Source of the DNA: Acinetobacter soli
GTDB lineage: Bacteria > Pseudomonadota > Gammaproteobacteria > Pseudomonadales > Moraxellaceae
DNA: 64,000 bases
Direction: 5' to 3'
Assembly: GCF_000760595.1 (NCBI RefSeq)
Contig: NZ_BBNM01000003.1
Coordinates: 268,351-332,350, forward strand
Position numbers and translations under genes: made by a program. The notes beneath the pieces are model-generated. The model had not been told where the DNA came from and searched no databases. It saw only the letters and a program-made list of their open reading frames with translations. Shown here piece by piece: positions 34,401 through 44,983 of the stretch (positions are counted from its first letter, which is position 1; each line of letters begins with the position of its first letter).

Positions 34401-37400
34401 AGCTGCTCAGTTTACCTTTCTTGGTAAAGCTTGACTGATCTTGTTGATCAAGTTTGTTTCGACCCTCTTCAATCTGGAGTTGCTCTTTAGCTTGTAACGC
34501 GGTTAGGCCTTCTGAACTACTGATTTGTGAACCATGAATCTGGATATTATTGCCTTGTAAGCTTAAATCGCCTTGGCTCTTAATTTGGCTGCCGACCTCA
34601 ACTTGTCGTGTATCTAAATGATAAGCTTTTGAGCTACCCACCACATTGTTGGTCACTTGCGTATTCAGGCTACCGACTTTAAGGTCACCGCCTGTACGAA
34701 TAATCGTTTGTCCACCGCTATTATTTTGGATATTTGCCGCCAATATACGAGTGTCACCCCCAACGTTCATCACTAAGCTTGGCTGATCATTCAACGCTTG
34801 CTGTTGTGCTGAACCGACGTAAAGACCCGCAATTCGATCTATTCCTGTCCAGCTATAGTTGCTCTGGCCTAATGCATTTTGGCTGCTCTGTGTGGTGGAC
34901 TGAATATTCAGGTTACCTTTTACCTGCAAATTCATGGCTTGATCGGCCTGAATCATACCACCAATATTATTTAAATCTTTTTCTGTACCCAGACTAACTA
35001 CGCCACCACGGATGTTTCCAGCAAGGTTGTTTAAATTCTGGCTATTAATTTGAATAACTTGTCGTCCTGCAATGGTTCCTGCATTGGTCAAATCTTTACT
35101 TAAATTGAGCTGAATACTATCGGCACTAATTAAAGTGCCATCGCCTTTTAAATCACCCACACGCGCTTTAACATACACCTGTGGCACTAAAGCTTTGGTT
35201 TTTGTACCATCTGGTAGGGTAGTTTCTTTTTCGACCAACCACACAATATCACTGCTTAACTGCGCCATTTGTTCTGGCGTGAGTGCAATACCGGGGCGTA
35301 AGTTGTACTGTTTTGCATAACTCAGCCCATTGTTCATGAGCGCTTTATACTGTTCCTCATCGGAAGCATATCCTTGTAAGAAACGGTAGCCAGTGAGTTG
35401 AGCAACTTGGTCCTGTACCATACGTTGTTCATAGTAACCATCACCTAATCTTTTTTGTTGAAGTGCTGGATCAAGCCCTAATGCATTCAACATATAATCT
35501 GAAGATAGCCAGTTGCGATAGTTACTAAACGCTGGGTCTGTTTCCACAAGGTACTGAGCACGGCTGTCTGGATTTTTACTATATAACGCATTATTTGGAA
35601 CTTTAACGTTGGCATTGTTGGTACGAATTTCAAAACCACTGCCATCAATCTGTGCTGTTTGCCCCTCAACAGATGTCGCTTTTGTCTGATTGTTTTGAAT
35701 TTGATCGACTGCGCTACTATTCAAGGCTTTATGATCGGTCGTGTTTGCCCCGACTACGCCTTCAAGCTGTGCCTGTCCTGTTTTCACTTCATTTGATTGA
35801 ATACGATCAGATTGAGCTGTCGTTTGTTGAACTGCTGCGGTTTGATTCGTCTGTGTAGTTTGCTGATCAATCACATTGGCATTATGGTTTTGACTCAGCG
35901 CCTGTTCAGTCAAATTATCTTTGTTGACTTGCTGGGTTTGGTCTTGCACTTTAACAGGCGTCGCAGTGGTCGGATTTTCATAGATAAATAAATCTACCCC
36001 TTTGGTCACATCTGCTGGGTTATAAGCCTGTTCACCAGAAGCCCAGACACGATCGTGCCCCTTGCCGTCATAACTGCCCGAACTCGGCGTTACCGTTCCT
36101 TCTTCATGCGTAATTTTGGTGCCTTTGGCATCGACATTGTGAATTGCTTTGGCATCTCCAATCAGCTTTTGACCTACCATAATTTGGCTTTTGTCATTAT
36201 TGATTGTGCCTGTGAAACTTAAATTGCCTCCAGCACTGATCACAGCAGGCGCTGACTCATCTGCTACCGTCGTCGTGGTCGTTTGAGTACTTTTCACATG
36301 TTCATAGTGGTCAGTACTGTAAAGTTGTCCGTTGTAAACCACATAACCTTTAAACATATTGCCAGCCGAACTGTCTCCACTGTTACTGACAATAAAGAAG
36401 CGGCCTTCTGGACGGCTTAAATAATCCTCCATCGTGGCATTATAGTATTGTGTTACGGTTGGGTCTGTGGCCTGTAACTTGCTAAACAGATCTGGATTCT
36501 GGCTATAAATTTCCTGCGTAATTAAGAACTGATAACCAGGGTTATACCTTCCGGCACGCGAATCTGAAATATACATATTCCAGTAATCAAGTTGCGCTGT
36601 AGTCTGCTGTTGTTTGGTTGTAAAAAAGACATTCTGGTTATTCACCGTATCAACATTCAAGTCGATATTGCCATTGGCATTAATCACAGAACTTCGGTTA
36701 TTGACTTGCTGCGCAGTTCCTTGCGCATGCCACTGAGAGTCAAGCGAACCTCCTATACGCAAGTCTCCCATGGCAATAATTTGCGACCCACTTTGATGAT
36801 TAAGGTTATTTTCCAGATTGTTTAAAACCTGTACCCCCAGATCCAGATCACCTCTTGAGGCAATGACTGGCGCTAAACCATTGAGGCTTTGGTTATTTAA
36901 AGTATTCGCCTGAATTGCAATATGGTCACCATAAATACGTCCAGCAATATTATTGAGTTGGCCTGCCTGAACATATGTATTTGCACCATTAATGAGTCCA
37001 TAGTTATTGAGTACGCCTACAGCTTTAAGTTGAGTTTGCTGGCTTTCCAAACTGCCATCTACAGCGTTTTCAATTGTATTTGCTGAAATAGATAACTGTC
37101 CGTTGCTTTTGATCGCGCCATGATTGCTCACTTTACCTTTAGAGCGCAGGTTTAAATTTCCCTGTGCCTGCAACTGACCTTGAGCATCTTGTACATAATC
37201 ATCATTGAGCTGAAGATTGAGCTGTCCCTGACTTAAGACCTTACCGTCGCCTGTTAAACCTTTGGCTAGAATATTTAAACCTGCAGTTGATGAGCCTTCT
37301 TCACCTGCAATAATCATCCCTTGCTGATTGTTTACAATTAGACGGTTATTGTCTTGCTGACCTTGTATTGTTAGTTGATCAAGACTACTAATTAAGCCTT

Positions 37401-40400
37401 TGGTATTATTTAAATTATCCGAAATATTTAAATTCAGTTGCTGCTCAGCAGAGATGCGCCCAGCACTATTATTTAAACTACTTGCAGCTATTTCTACTTG
37501 CCCTGCCTGAATACCGTAATTCTGGTCATTGTCTGAATTATCAATATTTTGACTCGCAATTTTGACTTGCTTTGCCGCACTAATCAGGCCCTGCTGACTA
37601 TTATCGAGTTGGCTTCCAGCCATCAGGCCTGTATTGAGGCTAATGTTTTGATTCGCACTGATTTTGCCTTTCTGATTATTAATCGTACCTGCTTGTCCAA
37701 CACTATCGATCAGTAAGTTTTGTCCACTGGCGAATAAGCCCGCATTACTGTTATTCACCTGAGGCGCTTGAATGGTTAATCCATTACCAGCAATAACCTG
37801 ACCTTGTTCATTATTTAATTCTGAAGTTTGTAATAAGACTTGCCCTAAAGATTGAACACCTTGAGCCAACTCTGTCTGGGTGGAATTTGAATTAGTTTTA
37901 CGGTTATCAATGAGTTGCACGGCGTTTATACCAAGATCACCCTGTGCAGTGATGAGACCTTGCTGATTGTTCAGACTATCGGTACTAATCTGTAAGGTAT
38001 TCCCGCTGTTCATATGCCCATTTTGGTTATTCAGGCTCTGCTGGTGAGTATCAATCTGAATGTTGCTTTGGTCACCTTTAGTACTACTAATCAAGCCTTG
38101 CTGGCTATTATCAAGCCCCTGTACATCGAGTTTAATCGCTTGATTCGCCTGAATCTTACCACTTTGATTATTCAGTGCTTGCTGAGTCGTCTGGATCGAT
38201 ATGCCCGCATCGACCGACCCAATTTGACCCGCTTGGTTATTTAAGGCGGCACTTTGAATCATTAATTGTTGTTGTGCTGCGATTAATCCCGCTTGGTTAC
38301 TTAAGGTGTTTTGGCTATTTAGCTGAGCATTTTTTGCAGCAAGAATTTGTCCCTGATCATTCAAAATATCTTGTGCATTTAGATTGAGATCACCACTCGA
38401 ATGAATATTTCCAGACTGGTTATCGAGTTGTGATGCTGTATTGAGATTAAGACCTGCTGTACCTGCGGTGACAATACTGCCCGCATTGTTTTTTAACGCA
38501 CCAGCCTGAATTTCAAGATTATGATTGGTCTGAATCTTGCCATTACTATTATTTAGAAGATTTTTAACAATGAATTGATTAACAATATTGTCTGGTGTTC
38601 CAGCCTCAACAATTTGACCCGCTTGATTGCTAAGCTGCTGTGTATTGATGTTAAAGCCATTGAAGCTAAGTAGCGTTCCAGCGTCATTGTTTAACCCGGA
38701 ACTTTTGGTTTGCAAACGACCAGCAGTTTTGATATTGCCCTGATTATTATTGAGCGTATTGGCAATTGCGAGTATTAGTTGGCTGTCTGCTGTGCCAGAC
38801 TGGATCAGACCATTCTGGTTATTTAAATGATTGGCATTGATCTGTAGTTTTTGGCCTAGACTGTCAATTTGCCCGTTTTGATTATTTAAATCACCTGTCA
38901 ACGAAATTTGAGTATCATCTAAACCTGTTTGCTGGATATGTCCTGACTGGTTATTTAAGTCTTTAGCATTAATTTGAACTTTATTTGCCTTTAAGTTGGC
39001 GTGTTGGGTATCTAGCGTATCTGGAGTGGTTAAATTAAGTTGCTCTGCGGCCTGAATCGAACTCTGTTGAGCGCTCAATTGACCAGATTTACTGCCAAGC
39101 GAAATATTTTTTGCTTGAACAAGGCTTTGATTTAACACATGGCTCGCGGCCTGACTCTTCAAATCACCGCCCGCGATGAGTTGCCCCTGCGCATTTATAG
39201 CACCTGTAGCATCGATGCCAAGATTACCCTGATTTGCTAATGCGCCCTCTGATGTTAAACCAGCAATCATGCTCCCTGCAGAAGTCTGGGTCAGTGTAGC
39301 CGTCTGTATATTTAAGTTATTTTGAGCAGCGACCTGTCCAGCATTGTTAAGATTTTGAGCAACTTTGAGTTGTTGATTTTGGCCAGCGTAAATCAGACCA
39401 CTATTGTCTAATCGCCCAGTCTGCACATCTATATTTTGTGCTGCCTGAATAATACCAGCCGACTTAGCTTGCTCAACACGACCATTATTGAGTTCATTAT
39501 TAATATTGAGTGATACATCACCCGTTTTAGCCGCAATGACTCCTGAACGATTATCTAAGTTTGATGCAGAGAGCTTAATCTCCTTCGCTTGTATCTGCCC
39601 TGACTGGTTATTAATTAACTGATCTGTTTTAAGCTCAAGCGCATTCGAACTAACGATACTACCCTGTTGGTTGCTTAATCCCTTTCCAGCTTTTAGTGTA
39701 AGCTGGCCTTCACTCACAATATTACCCAGATCATTTTGAATATCATTTTGGCTGACAATATTGAGCTGAACAGGTTGTGAAGATGAATCATTTTGAGTGA
39801 CCAGAATGGTTCCGTTTTGGTTATTCAGCGAACCTGCTTGAATGTCTAAGTTGTGATGACTTTGTAATACACTGCCTTGATGTTGATAGTCACTATTTAC
39901 ACGAATTGAACTTTGGCCATTTGCAGCACTCAACAGCATTTCACCATTACGGTCAGTCAATTGGTTGGCTTGAATATTGGCTTGAGTAGCAGACACTTTT
40001 GATTGATCTAATCGTGCTTGATTGGTCGTAAGTTTGAGTGCGCCGTTCGTTCTCAATTCAGCCTTTTGCGCCTGAATATTTTGTATATCCATAGTTAAGC
40101 CGGCTTGGCCAGAATGCAAAATCACACCAGAGTCACTATTGAGTCCCTGTGATTGAATATTGAACTGATTTGCATTGGTGAGAATACGGCCTTGCTGGTT
40201 ATTAATAATTCCCTGAACAGTTAAATTCAGGTCATCTGTTGCGGTGTGCTGAATCAAACCCTGTTGGTTATTAATGTCTTTCCCAATGTTCAGATTCAGT
40301 TTTTTCGCAAGAATCTGACCGCTTTGGTTAATTAAACTTTGCTCGTTTTGTACTGCAATGAATTGAATAGCATCAGCCTGCAATACACCCGACTGGTTAT

Positions 40401-42942
40401 TTATATCTCCATCACGCGCTGTAATCGTAATATTTTGAGCTGCTGCCGAGCCTTGCGATACATCTACATTTGCTCCATCTAAATCAATATTACGGCTTGC
40501 CAGTAATTTGCCGTGATGCTCAAGTGACTGTTCTGTTTTAATCTTTAAATCGGCTTGAGCATTTGGATCTTGCTCACCTTGAGCATTGATACCGACCGCG
40601 ACCACACTTTTTTCGTCACCAACAAGACTCTGACTCGCTAAATCAATATTTCCATAGGCAGAAAGAATACCTCCTTGCTGCGTCATAACACCGGTATTGT
40701 TAATTTTTAACTGTTGATCAGCACGAATATAGCCCTGATTGGCAAGTTGCTGGCTGTCAATTTGCAGATTTTCATGACTCGATAACGTACCATTGACTGC
40801 ATTATTTAAAGATCCAGTTTGAATTTTTAAACTTTGATCAGCATAAATCGTTCCAGCGCCGTTATTTAAAGTCTGATCTTGGTTTTGAATCGTAATATTT
40901 TTTGCAGAAATTTCACCTTGGTCGTTATCTAAACCTACAAGTGAACTATCCAAGTTATTGTTAGTGACTATTTTTCCTTTCTGGTTATTTAAATGACCTG
41001 AAAGACTCAATTTTAATAATTGTCCAGCCTCCAGATCACCCCCACTGTTATTTAGGCTCAATCCCTGTAAATAAAGTTCAGACGAACTCGCGATCTGCCC
41101 TGCTTGATTGAGAATATTTCCACTTGAGATCAGACGAATATTATTCAAGGCATTCATTTTACCGCCCTGATTATCAACCGACTGGCTATTCACATCTAAA
41201 GATGTGAGTGATTGTAGTAATCCTTGCTGATTACTAAAACTACTGGTCTGAATCTCTGCCTGCTTAACGGTCAATTGCCCCTGATCATTGTTAAAGCGCT
41301 CGCCCTGTATTTTCACATGACCCAAATTGAGCTGACCGCCTTGGTTATCTAACCCATTTTGGCTCTCGACATCTACACCGCCATTGGCAATGATGGTTCC
41401 TTGATCATTATTCAGTTGGTCTTTAACATGAATATAACCTTGGTCATACGTTTTTGGCGTGGTGTCTATTGGGGTAGCAACTTCCAAACTTCCCCCATCT
41501 TGTGCAGGATTTGATGGAGCGGTCTCTGATCCTGTTCCACCTGTCGACCCGCCCGTACCGCTGCCTGTCGTGTTCTTAGCAATGCCGATTTTACCGCCAA
41601 GGTTGGTCATTGAACCTGACTTCAAATCCAGCCCTTGCATACCTGTTTGTTCGATAGATCCACTATTTTTTAAACTGGTCGCATCTATCACAACGCGAGC
41701 AGCGTTCAATGTGCCGCTATTATTTAAACGATTCTGTTGATTCAGATGCAACTCATCGGCACTACTGATTAAACCAGCATTGTCTAGATTTTGACTCTCA
41801 ACAGAAATTTGTGATGTGGCACTACTCACGTTACCCGTATTTTGAACATTTTGAGCTTTCAGCTGTACCTGATCTTTATTCGCAATCACATTGCCTGTGT
41901 TGACCAAATCACCGTTGGCATTGAGGCTCAGCATACCTTGAGTGCTATTGATCGTGCCGGCGTTACGTACACCCAAGCCTTGCTCGGTTCCCACCAGAAA
42001 GATTTTCCCAGCATACATTCCGCCCAATTGGCCTACATCTAAAGCAAAGTTGGATATCGGTGCACTTGTAGCACCCGTCGTTGCAGTAATTTGAGGCGCT
42101 ACTTGGTCTTTGACTTGAATATCATTTTGACCTAACACCGTGTTCAGCTCATTGGCATATAGGCATGCATTGACTTTTAAAGCACGTGTATAGATATCGG
42201 TAAACGGGGTTAGACTTCCATTTAAACCTTTACCGTCAATCGTCACTTGCCCCTCGCGAACACGGAACGATTCCAGATAACCCTGATTCATCACCGCCTG
42301 CCCTGTGGTCAGGGTAAAACGATCTGCATTAATCACACCACAGCCATCACAGACCAAACCAGACGGATTGGCAATGACCACTTGCGCCTGTTTTCCGGCA
42401 ACTTCGATATAGCCTTTGAGTTGACTCGGATTACTCGAGTTGACTTCATTTAAAATGACTTTTGCTTCACCTTTTGCAAGCCAAGGATTGCCCTGTACCC
42501 AGCCACCGATTTGAGTTTGGGTGTTATTTCGTGAGTTATTTAAAATGGCGCCTTCTTGCCCTACATCAAACTGAGTATAAGTATTGCGTGACACACCACC
42601 GGCACTCGGCGTCTGGATATTCACCTGCGTGGTACCATTGGCACTGTTTAAGATGGTGGCTTGCTGCGACGTCGGTGCGCCTTTATCGGCAATAATTTGC
42701 GTATCTGCCACCGTACTCATGGGTAGGCTGATCACCAAAGCCCCCAAACACCCGATCACGGCAAAGTTAAGCGGATTGAGTTTTTTATAATGAATCGGCG
42801 AAACCGTGACTGCCACCGTATCTGCCGACGTTGAGGCGGAAGTTTGCCCAGCCTGTTTGGTTTGACTTTTGACAATTTCGGCCACGGCAATAAATAGACC
42901 ACGGGCCTGACTAAAAATAACGCGGTAGCAATTCTTATTCAT
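31474..42942 (-). CDS. cdiA: CdiA, giant contact-dependent inhibition effector
   Basis: A 3,822-residue secreted effector. The N-terminus MNKNCYRVIFSQARGLFIAV is an extended signal-peptide region, with the hydrophobic segment and cleavage around residues 58-80. The TPS transport domain follows (NTYTQFDVGQEGAILNNS, NPWLAKGEAKVILNEV, VVIANPSGLVCDGCGV). About 2,000 residues of FHA-type repeats (recurring NNQxGxI) come next, then a globular middle section and a second repeat block. The C-terminal pretoxin region has HTVLGAAVAVAGGNNALTAG and ends in AVEEN instead of VENN, about 166 residues before the end. The tip is hydrophobic with a WTCPTC pair and glycine-rich helices. With the membrane immunity protein this suggests a membrane-acting toxin. 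Transcribed after cdiB with a 72-nt gap. Confidence 0.93.
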   Translation of the reverse strand: MNKNCYRVIFSQARGLFIAVAEIVKSQTKQAGQTSASTSADTVAVTVSPIHYKKLNPLNFAVIGCLGALVISLPMSTVADTQIIADKGAPTSQQATILNSANGTTQVNIQTPSAGGVSRNTYTQFDVGQEGAILNNSRNNTQTQIGGWVQGNPWLAKGEAKVILNEVNSSNPSQLKGYIEVAGKQAQVVIANPSGLVCDGCGVINADRFTLTTGQAVMNQGYLESFRVREGQVTIDGKGLNGSLTPFTDIYTRALKVNACLYANELNTVLGQNDIQVKDQVAPQITATTGATSAPISNFALDVGQLGGMYAGKIFLVGTEQGLGVRNAGTINSTQGMLSLNANGDLVNTGNVIANKDQVQLKAQNVQNTGNVSSATSQISVESQNLDNAGLISSADELHLNQQNRLNNSGTLNAARVVIDATSLKNSGSIEQTGMQGLDLKSGSMTNLGGKIGIAKNTTGSGTGGSTGGTGSETAPSNPAQDGGSLEVATPIDTTPKTYDQGYIHVKDQLNNDQGTIIANGGVDVESQNGLDNQGGQLNLGHVKIQGERFNNDQGQLTVKQAEIQTSSFSNQQGLLQSLTSLDVNSQSVDNQGGKMNALNNIRLISSGNILNQAGQIASSSELYLQGLSLNNSGGDLEAGQLLKLSLSGHLNNQKGKIVTNNNLDSSLVGLDNDQGEISAKNITIQNQDQTLNNGAGTIYADQSLKIQTGSLNNAVNGTLSSHENLQIDSQQLANQGYIRADQQLKINNTGVMTQQGGILSAYGNIDLASQSLVGDEKSVVAVGINAQGEQDPNAQADLKIKTEQSLEHHGKLLASRNIDLDGANVDVSQGSAAAQNITITARDGDINNQSGVLQADAIQFIAVQNEQSLINQSGQILAKKLNLNIGKDINNQQGLIQHTATDDLNLTVQGIINNQQGRILTNANQFNIQSQGLNSDSGVILHSGQAGLTMDIQNIQAQKAELRTNGALKLTTNQARLDQSKVSATQANIQANQLTDRNGEMLLSAANGQSSIRVNSDYQHQGSVLQSHHNLDIQAGSLNNQNGTILVTQNDSSSQPVQLNIVSQNDIQNDLGNIVSEGQLTLKAGKGLSNQQGSIVSSNALELKTDQLINNQSGQIQAKEIKLSASNLDNRSGVIAAKTGDVSLNINNELNNGRVEQAKSAGIIQAAQNIDVQTGRLDNSGLIYAGQNQQLKVAQNLNNAGQVAAQNNLNIQTATLTQTSAGSMIAGLTSEGALANQGNLGIDATGAINAQGQLIAGGDLKSQAASHVLNQSLVQAKNISLGSKSGQLSAQQSSIQAAEQLNLTTPDTLDTQHANLKANKVQINAKDLNNQSGHIQQTGLDDTQISLTGDLNNQNGQIDSLGQKLQINANHLNNQNGLIQSGTADSQLILAIANTLNNNQGNIKTAGRLQTKSSGLNNDAGTLLSFNGFNINTQQLSNQAGQIVEAGTPDNIVNQFIVKNLLNNSNGKIQTNHNLEIQAGALKNNAGSIVTAGTAGLNLNTASQLDNQSGNIHSSGDLNLNAQDILNDQGQILAAKNAQLNSQNTLSNQAGLIAAQQQLMIQSAALNNQAGQIGSVDAGISIQTTQQALNNQSGKIQANQAIKLDVQGLDNSQQGLISSTKGDQSNIQIDTHQQSLNNQNGHMNSGNTLQISTDSLNNQQGLITAQGDLGINAVQLIDNRKTNSNSTQTELAQGVQSLGQVLLQTSELNNEQGQVIAGNGLTIQAPQVNNSNAGLFASGQNLLIDSVGQAGTINNQKGKISANQNISLNTGLMAGSQLDNSQQGLISAAKQVKIASQNIDNSDNDQNYGIQAGQVEIAASSLNNSAGRISAEQQLNLNISDNLNNTKGLISSLDQLTIQGQQDNNRLIVNNQQGMIIAGEEGSSTAGLNILAKGLTGDGKVLSQGQLNLQLNDDYVQDAQGQLQAQGNLNLRSKGKVSNHGAIKSNGQLSISANTIENAVDGSLESQQTQLKAVGVLNNYGLINGANTYVQAGQLNNIAGRIYGDHIAIQANTLNNQSLNGLAPVIASRGDLDLGVQVLNNLENNLNHQSGSQIIAMGDLRIGGSLDSQWHAQGTAQQVNNRSSVINANGNIDLNVDTVNNQNVFFTTKQQQTTAQLDYWNMYISDSRAGRYNPGYQFLITQEIYSQNPDLFSKLQATDPTVTQYYNATMEDYLSRPEGRFFIVSNSGDSSAGNMFKGYVVYNGQLYSTDHYEHVKSTQTTTTTVADESAPAVISAGGNLSFTGTINNDKSQIMVGQKLIGDAKAIHNVDAKGTKITHEEGTVTPSSGSYDGKGHDRVWASGEQAYNPADVTKGVDLFIYENPTTATPVKVQDQTQQVNKDNLTEQALSQNHNANVIDQQTTQTNQTAAVQQTTAQSDRIQSNEVKTGQAQLEGVVGANTTDHKALNSSAVDQIQNNQTKATSVEGQTAQIDGSGFEIRTNNANVKVPNNALYSKNPDSRAQYLVETDPAFSNYRNWLSSDYMLNALGLDPALQQKRLGDGYYEQRMVQDQVAQLTGYRFLQGYASDEEQYKALMNNGLSYAKQYNLRPGIALTPEQMAQLSSDIVWLVEKETTLPDGTKTKALVPQVYVKARVGDLKGDGTLISADSIQLNLSKDLTNAGTIAGRQVIQINSQNLNNLAGNIRGGVVSLGTEKDLNNIGGMIQADQAMNLQVKGNLNIQSTTQSSQNALGQSNYSWTGIDRIAGLYVGSAQQQALNDQPSLVMNVGGDTRILAANIQNNSGGQTIIRTGGDLKVGSLNTQVTNNVVGSSKAYHLDTRQVEVGSQIKSQGDLSLQGNNIQIHGSQISSSEGLTALQAKEQLQIEEGRNKLDQQDQSSFTKKGKLSSSTTSDFSHRSSDIAVGSIVEGKKVLLDAENINVRGSNIVSDELTQIQAKENVTIEGAQNQYNSETNSVVKKSGFMSTGGIGFSLGKKQDTTLQTGQQLTNSASQVGSLNGNTNIIAGKTYQQTGSTVSSQKGDVNVQAQQINVEAAKEQQDSLYKHEMQQKGLTIAVNVPVVTAVQSAVESTKQVGQSKNDRVNAMAAANSAFDSYKAGQALSKLKDAASSAGNLAEAAQVSASITYGEQKNTDQTQVQSTNASASQIHAGGKVNLNATGAGDQSNINIIGSDVIGQQGTQLIAQNNVNIQAAQQTRTEESKNQSKGWNVGVAASYGPQGGAAGVTAGGNVGKGKSSGSETSYLTSQIGSKDSQTTIQSGNTTNIIGGQVQGKGVKVDAKELNIESLQNTANYNSTQQNIEGQVTVGIGTGVAASGSANKTNINANYASVQDQAGIYAGDDGYQINVKNNTDLKGAIITSNPLAETLNKNSLSTGTLTYTDIHNQTEYDAKGLGVSGGVNVKGGWDGSGKNKEGRPSNSVNKSVGFGLDSDKDSSVTKSGVNTQNITITETITQQALTGKTVEQVKADIYTTTSTENAKENSGAIANNFDKDKVQKEIGTQIAVTKRFDENRQAAKQEVNTLSDAAKEQYEKGEITEAQYQAKRENYKNLGLLIDTVTSGLSAPTSSGLGIATATLSPAASYKIGQYFKEQANNNPNGQLTSGQEAAHILAHTVLGAAVAVAGGNNALTAGLSAGGAEAAAPVLSSFLYGKEAKDLTAEQKSTISSIVGLAGTALGATTGNVATTVQSGQVAQNAVEENGLLELMIPTTISNFVKDKNQADALKQQGNLRKITISGAAISTAPYLVAEGAATYQIISPVSQVAVKSGIIGSGMDAANQIWTCPTCSFNYQQNIGIGFSSAVTGLYGAGLASSAGVTQVGFLNLPTNLKNVGGLVIFGNQQILNQAGGKIVKNLTSNENQKQQERK

Positions 42943-43014
42943 TTGTTTTACTCAATCTTCATTTCTATAAAAACACATGCACACCATTGGACGGTCGCTT
43001 TGATCGTCTAATGC

Positions 43015-44781
43015 TCAATAGCTCCAGTTCACACTAAAGCCCGTGGTGTAATGGTCTGTTCTAAAGTTATCTGGTTTTTTCAAGGGAGCGCCCACAAAGA
43101 CGTCGTAACTCATGCGCAGTGGCGCGATCTGGCCACGTAAACCCACGACACTGCCCAGCAAGCTTGTACCTGGCAATGGATTCGGCTGATACGCTGTGCG
43201 TCCACCCACTTCACCGTAGTCAATACCGGCATACCAGTAATGCGGTTGACTTAAAATCGAACCGCTCAATTCATTTCTCACCAAAAAGCCGTTATCGGCC
43301 AGTAGGGTTTGTTCGCCATCAAAGCCACGTACGGTATAACGGTTACCAATCGAGAAACGGTCTTGTGGGGTTAAAGGTTTGTTACTTCGTTGCATACGCC
43401 ATTCGGCGGTATATTGCAGATTCTGCGCGCCCACTTTAAATGGTACTTGCAAGCTGGCATTGGCCTGTAAAACTCCTACACGGGTATATGCTTCATCAAA
43501 TGCTTCTTCGGGTGCACGCATGGCTCCCAGCCAGCCTGTGCCTCGTTTATAGGTCAGATTGGTTGCTAAAGTCGCATTAGAAAAATATTCAACATGATCC
43601 AGCATGGCTTTCCAGCCTGCAGTTTTTCGGCGTTGCACTTCAACTTCAACATCTTCAATATAATTTCGAGACTGACGCGACCAGCCTCCCACCCCGAGTG
43701 AGGTTTTTCTGTGCGCATCCCGATAGATCACACGAGAGAGATCGACACCCACCAATTCACTTTCGCCGCTATATTGATAGCTCTGGCTCGCACCTGCCAC
43801 GGTCTGGTTATAATCCGATTTGCTGTAGCTACTGGTGAGCAACCAATAATCGAACGGGATGGTGTAACTCATATACACGCCATCGCTGCCGTGTTTTCCA
43901 GAACCTCCCCCCAAATCATGGTTGTAACTGACATAAAATAAGTCATTGAGTGTCAGTAAATGATCGAGCGATACGGTGGCCGTTCCCAGATAACGTCCAG
44001 TTGATTTAGCGCCTGAGTCATCAAGGCTTAAATTGATGCGGTAAGGTTTCGATTGCTGCCATGCAAGCATGACATCGCTATAACCCGGTGTATCGTTATT
44101 TTCGGCAGGTTGAATTTTAAAATCTGCTTCAACTGTTGGTACACGTTTAAAGTTTTCTAGGCCTTGTTCTAGATCACGTATATTGAGCACATCACCCGAT
44201 TTAATCGGAAGCGCATTGATTTTGTGCGCGCGTACCGAGGTGCCTTGAGCAAACTTGACCTGATCGATTCGCCCAGGGATGACCACCATGCGAAGCTGAC
44301 CTGAGGCAATATTTTGTGCAGGCAATAAAACCCGTGTCGTAACATAGCCATCTGCAATGATCCGGTTTTGCACCAGATTCAACACTTGATTTAAGCCTTG
44401 TACACCAAGGCATCTGCCGATGACATTATTTTGCCCATGCGTCACGTCTTTAAGTGTGTACTGAAATTGCTGAGCACCATCCCCCTCAAGCAAAATCGAC
44501 TGAATGGCAAAGCACGGCGTTTCAGAATGTGATTGTAGGAACTGACGTTGATTCGCCGTGAGCGCGGGAGCGTTTTGCCCCAAATTAACGTTGACCGACG
44601 GCTGAATCTGTTTTTGTAAGGCCTCATCACGCTGTTGCTGCAAAATCTGATAGTTTGCCGCATCAATCTGCTGCTGCGGATTCGGTTCAGCAGCCATTGC
44701 TGCGCTATACGTACCCGTTAAAGCTAAGGCCAATACTGTTTTTTTTAAAGATATTTGAAGCTGAGCATTCATATTTTTCAT
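43015..44781 (-). CDS. cdiB: CdiB, two-partner secretion outer-membrane transporter
   Basis: A 588-residue FhaC/ShlB-family Omp85 transporter that exports CdiA through the outer membrane. Signal peptide KKTVLALALTGTYSAAMAAE, N-terminal plug helix and linker, POTRA domains (CFAIQSILLEGDGAQQFQY; VLNLVQNRIIADGYVTTRV), then a 16-strand-type barrel with the loop-6 motif NRYTVRGFDGEQTL. It ends in an aromatic (NWSY). I took the ATG at 44781; another lies at 44772 and a TTG at 44814 is excluded because the predicted transcript begins near it. It is the first gene of the CDI transcript. Confidence 0.93.
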   Translation of the reverse strand: MKNMNAQLQISLKKTVLALALTGTYSAAMAAEPNPQQQIDAANYQILQQQRDEALQKQIQPSVNVNLGQNAPALTANQRQFLQSHSETPCFAIQSILLEGDGAQQFQYTLKDVTHGQNNVIGRCLGVQGLNQVLNLVQNRIIADGYVTTRVLLPAQNIASGQLRMVVIPGRIDQVKFAQGTSVRAHKINALPIKSGDVLNIRDLEQGLENFKRVPTVEADFKIQPAENNDTPGYSDVMLAWQQSKPYRINLSLDDSGAKSTGRYLGTATVSLDHLLTLNDLFYVSYNHDLGGGSGKHGSDGVYMSYTIPFDYWLLTSSYSKSDYNQTVAGASQSYQYSGESELVGVDLSRVIYRDAHRKTSLGVGGWSRQSRNYIEDVEVEVQRRKTAGWKAMLDHVEYFSNATLATNLTYKRGTGWLGAMRAPEEAFDEAYTRVGVLQANASLQVPFKVGAQNLQYTAEWRMQRSNKPLTPQDRFSIGNRYTVRGFDGEQTLLADNGFLVRNELSGSILSQPHYWYAGIDYGEVGGRTAYQPNPLPGTSLLGSVVGLRGQIAPLRMSYDVFVGAPLKKPDNFRTDHYTTGFSVNWSY

Positions 44782-44815
44782 TATTGTAAAATAAAAGTGA
44801 GAACCAGTTAACAAA

Positions 44816-44843
44816 ATAATAGCAAGCTTTACATTTTTGTAAA
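44816..44843 (-). promoter_or_regulatory. Candidate sigma-70 promoter of the cdiBA operon
   Basis: On the minus strand, TTTACA (44843-44838) and TATTAT (44821-44816) are separated by 16 nt, a good -35/-10 pair. Transcription would start near 44808, about 27 nt before the cdiB ATG. No operator is evident around it. Confidence 0.55.
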
Positions 44844-44869
44844 TATTTTTTAGACAGATTTGTCTTTAT

Positions 44870-44912
44870 GATTTAAAAAAAAATAATAAAAGACCCAAAT
44901 GATGAATTTGGG
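44870..44912 (-). terminator. Terminator after the porin gene
   Basis: CCCAAAT and ATTTGGG pair around a 5-nt loop; on the minus strand the stem is followed by TCTTTTATTATTTTTTTT. It separates the OprD-type porin from cdiB, whose promoter follows directly. Confidence 0.8.
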
Positions 44913-44983
44913 ACTGGTTGTCATTGTTTCACTTTCTTAGATACTTATTATTTCCAAATTTTCATTTACAGTTTAATAGCGCA

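Noticed and set aside
33000..42900. CRISPR-like or tandem DNA repeats in cdiA
   Set aside because: The periodicity is protein-level FHA repeats with variable codons and spacing; no identical direct repeats with uniform spacers.
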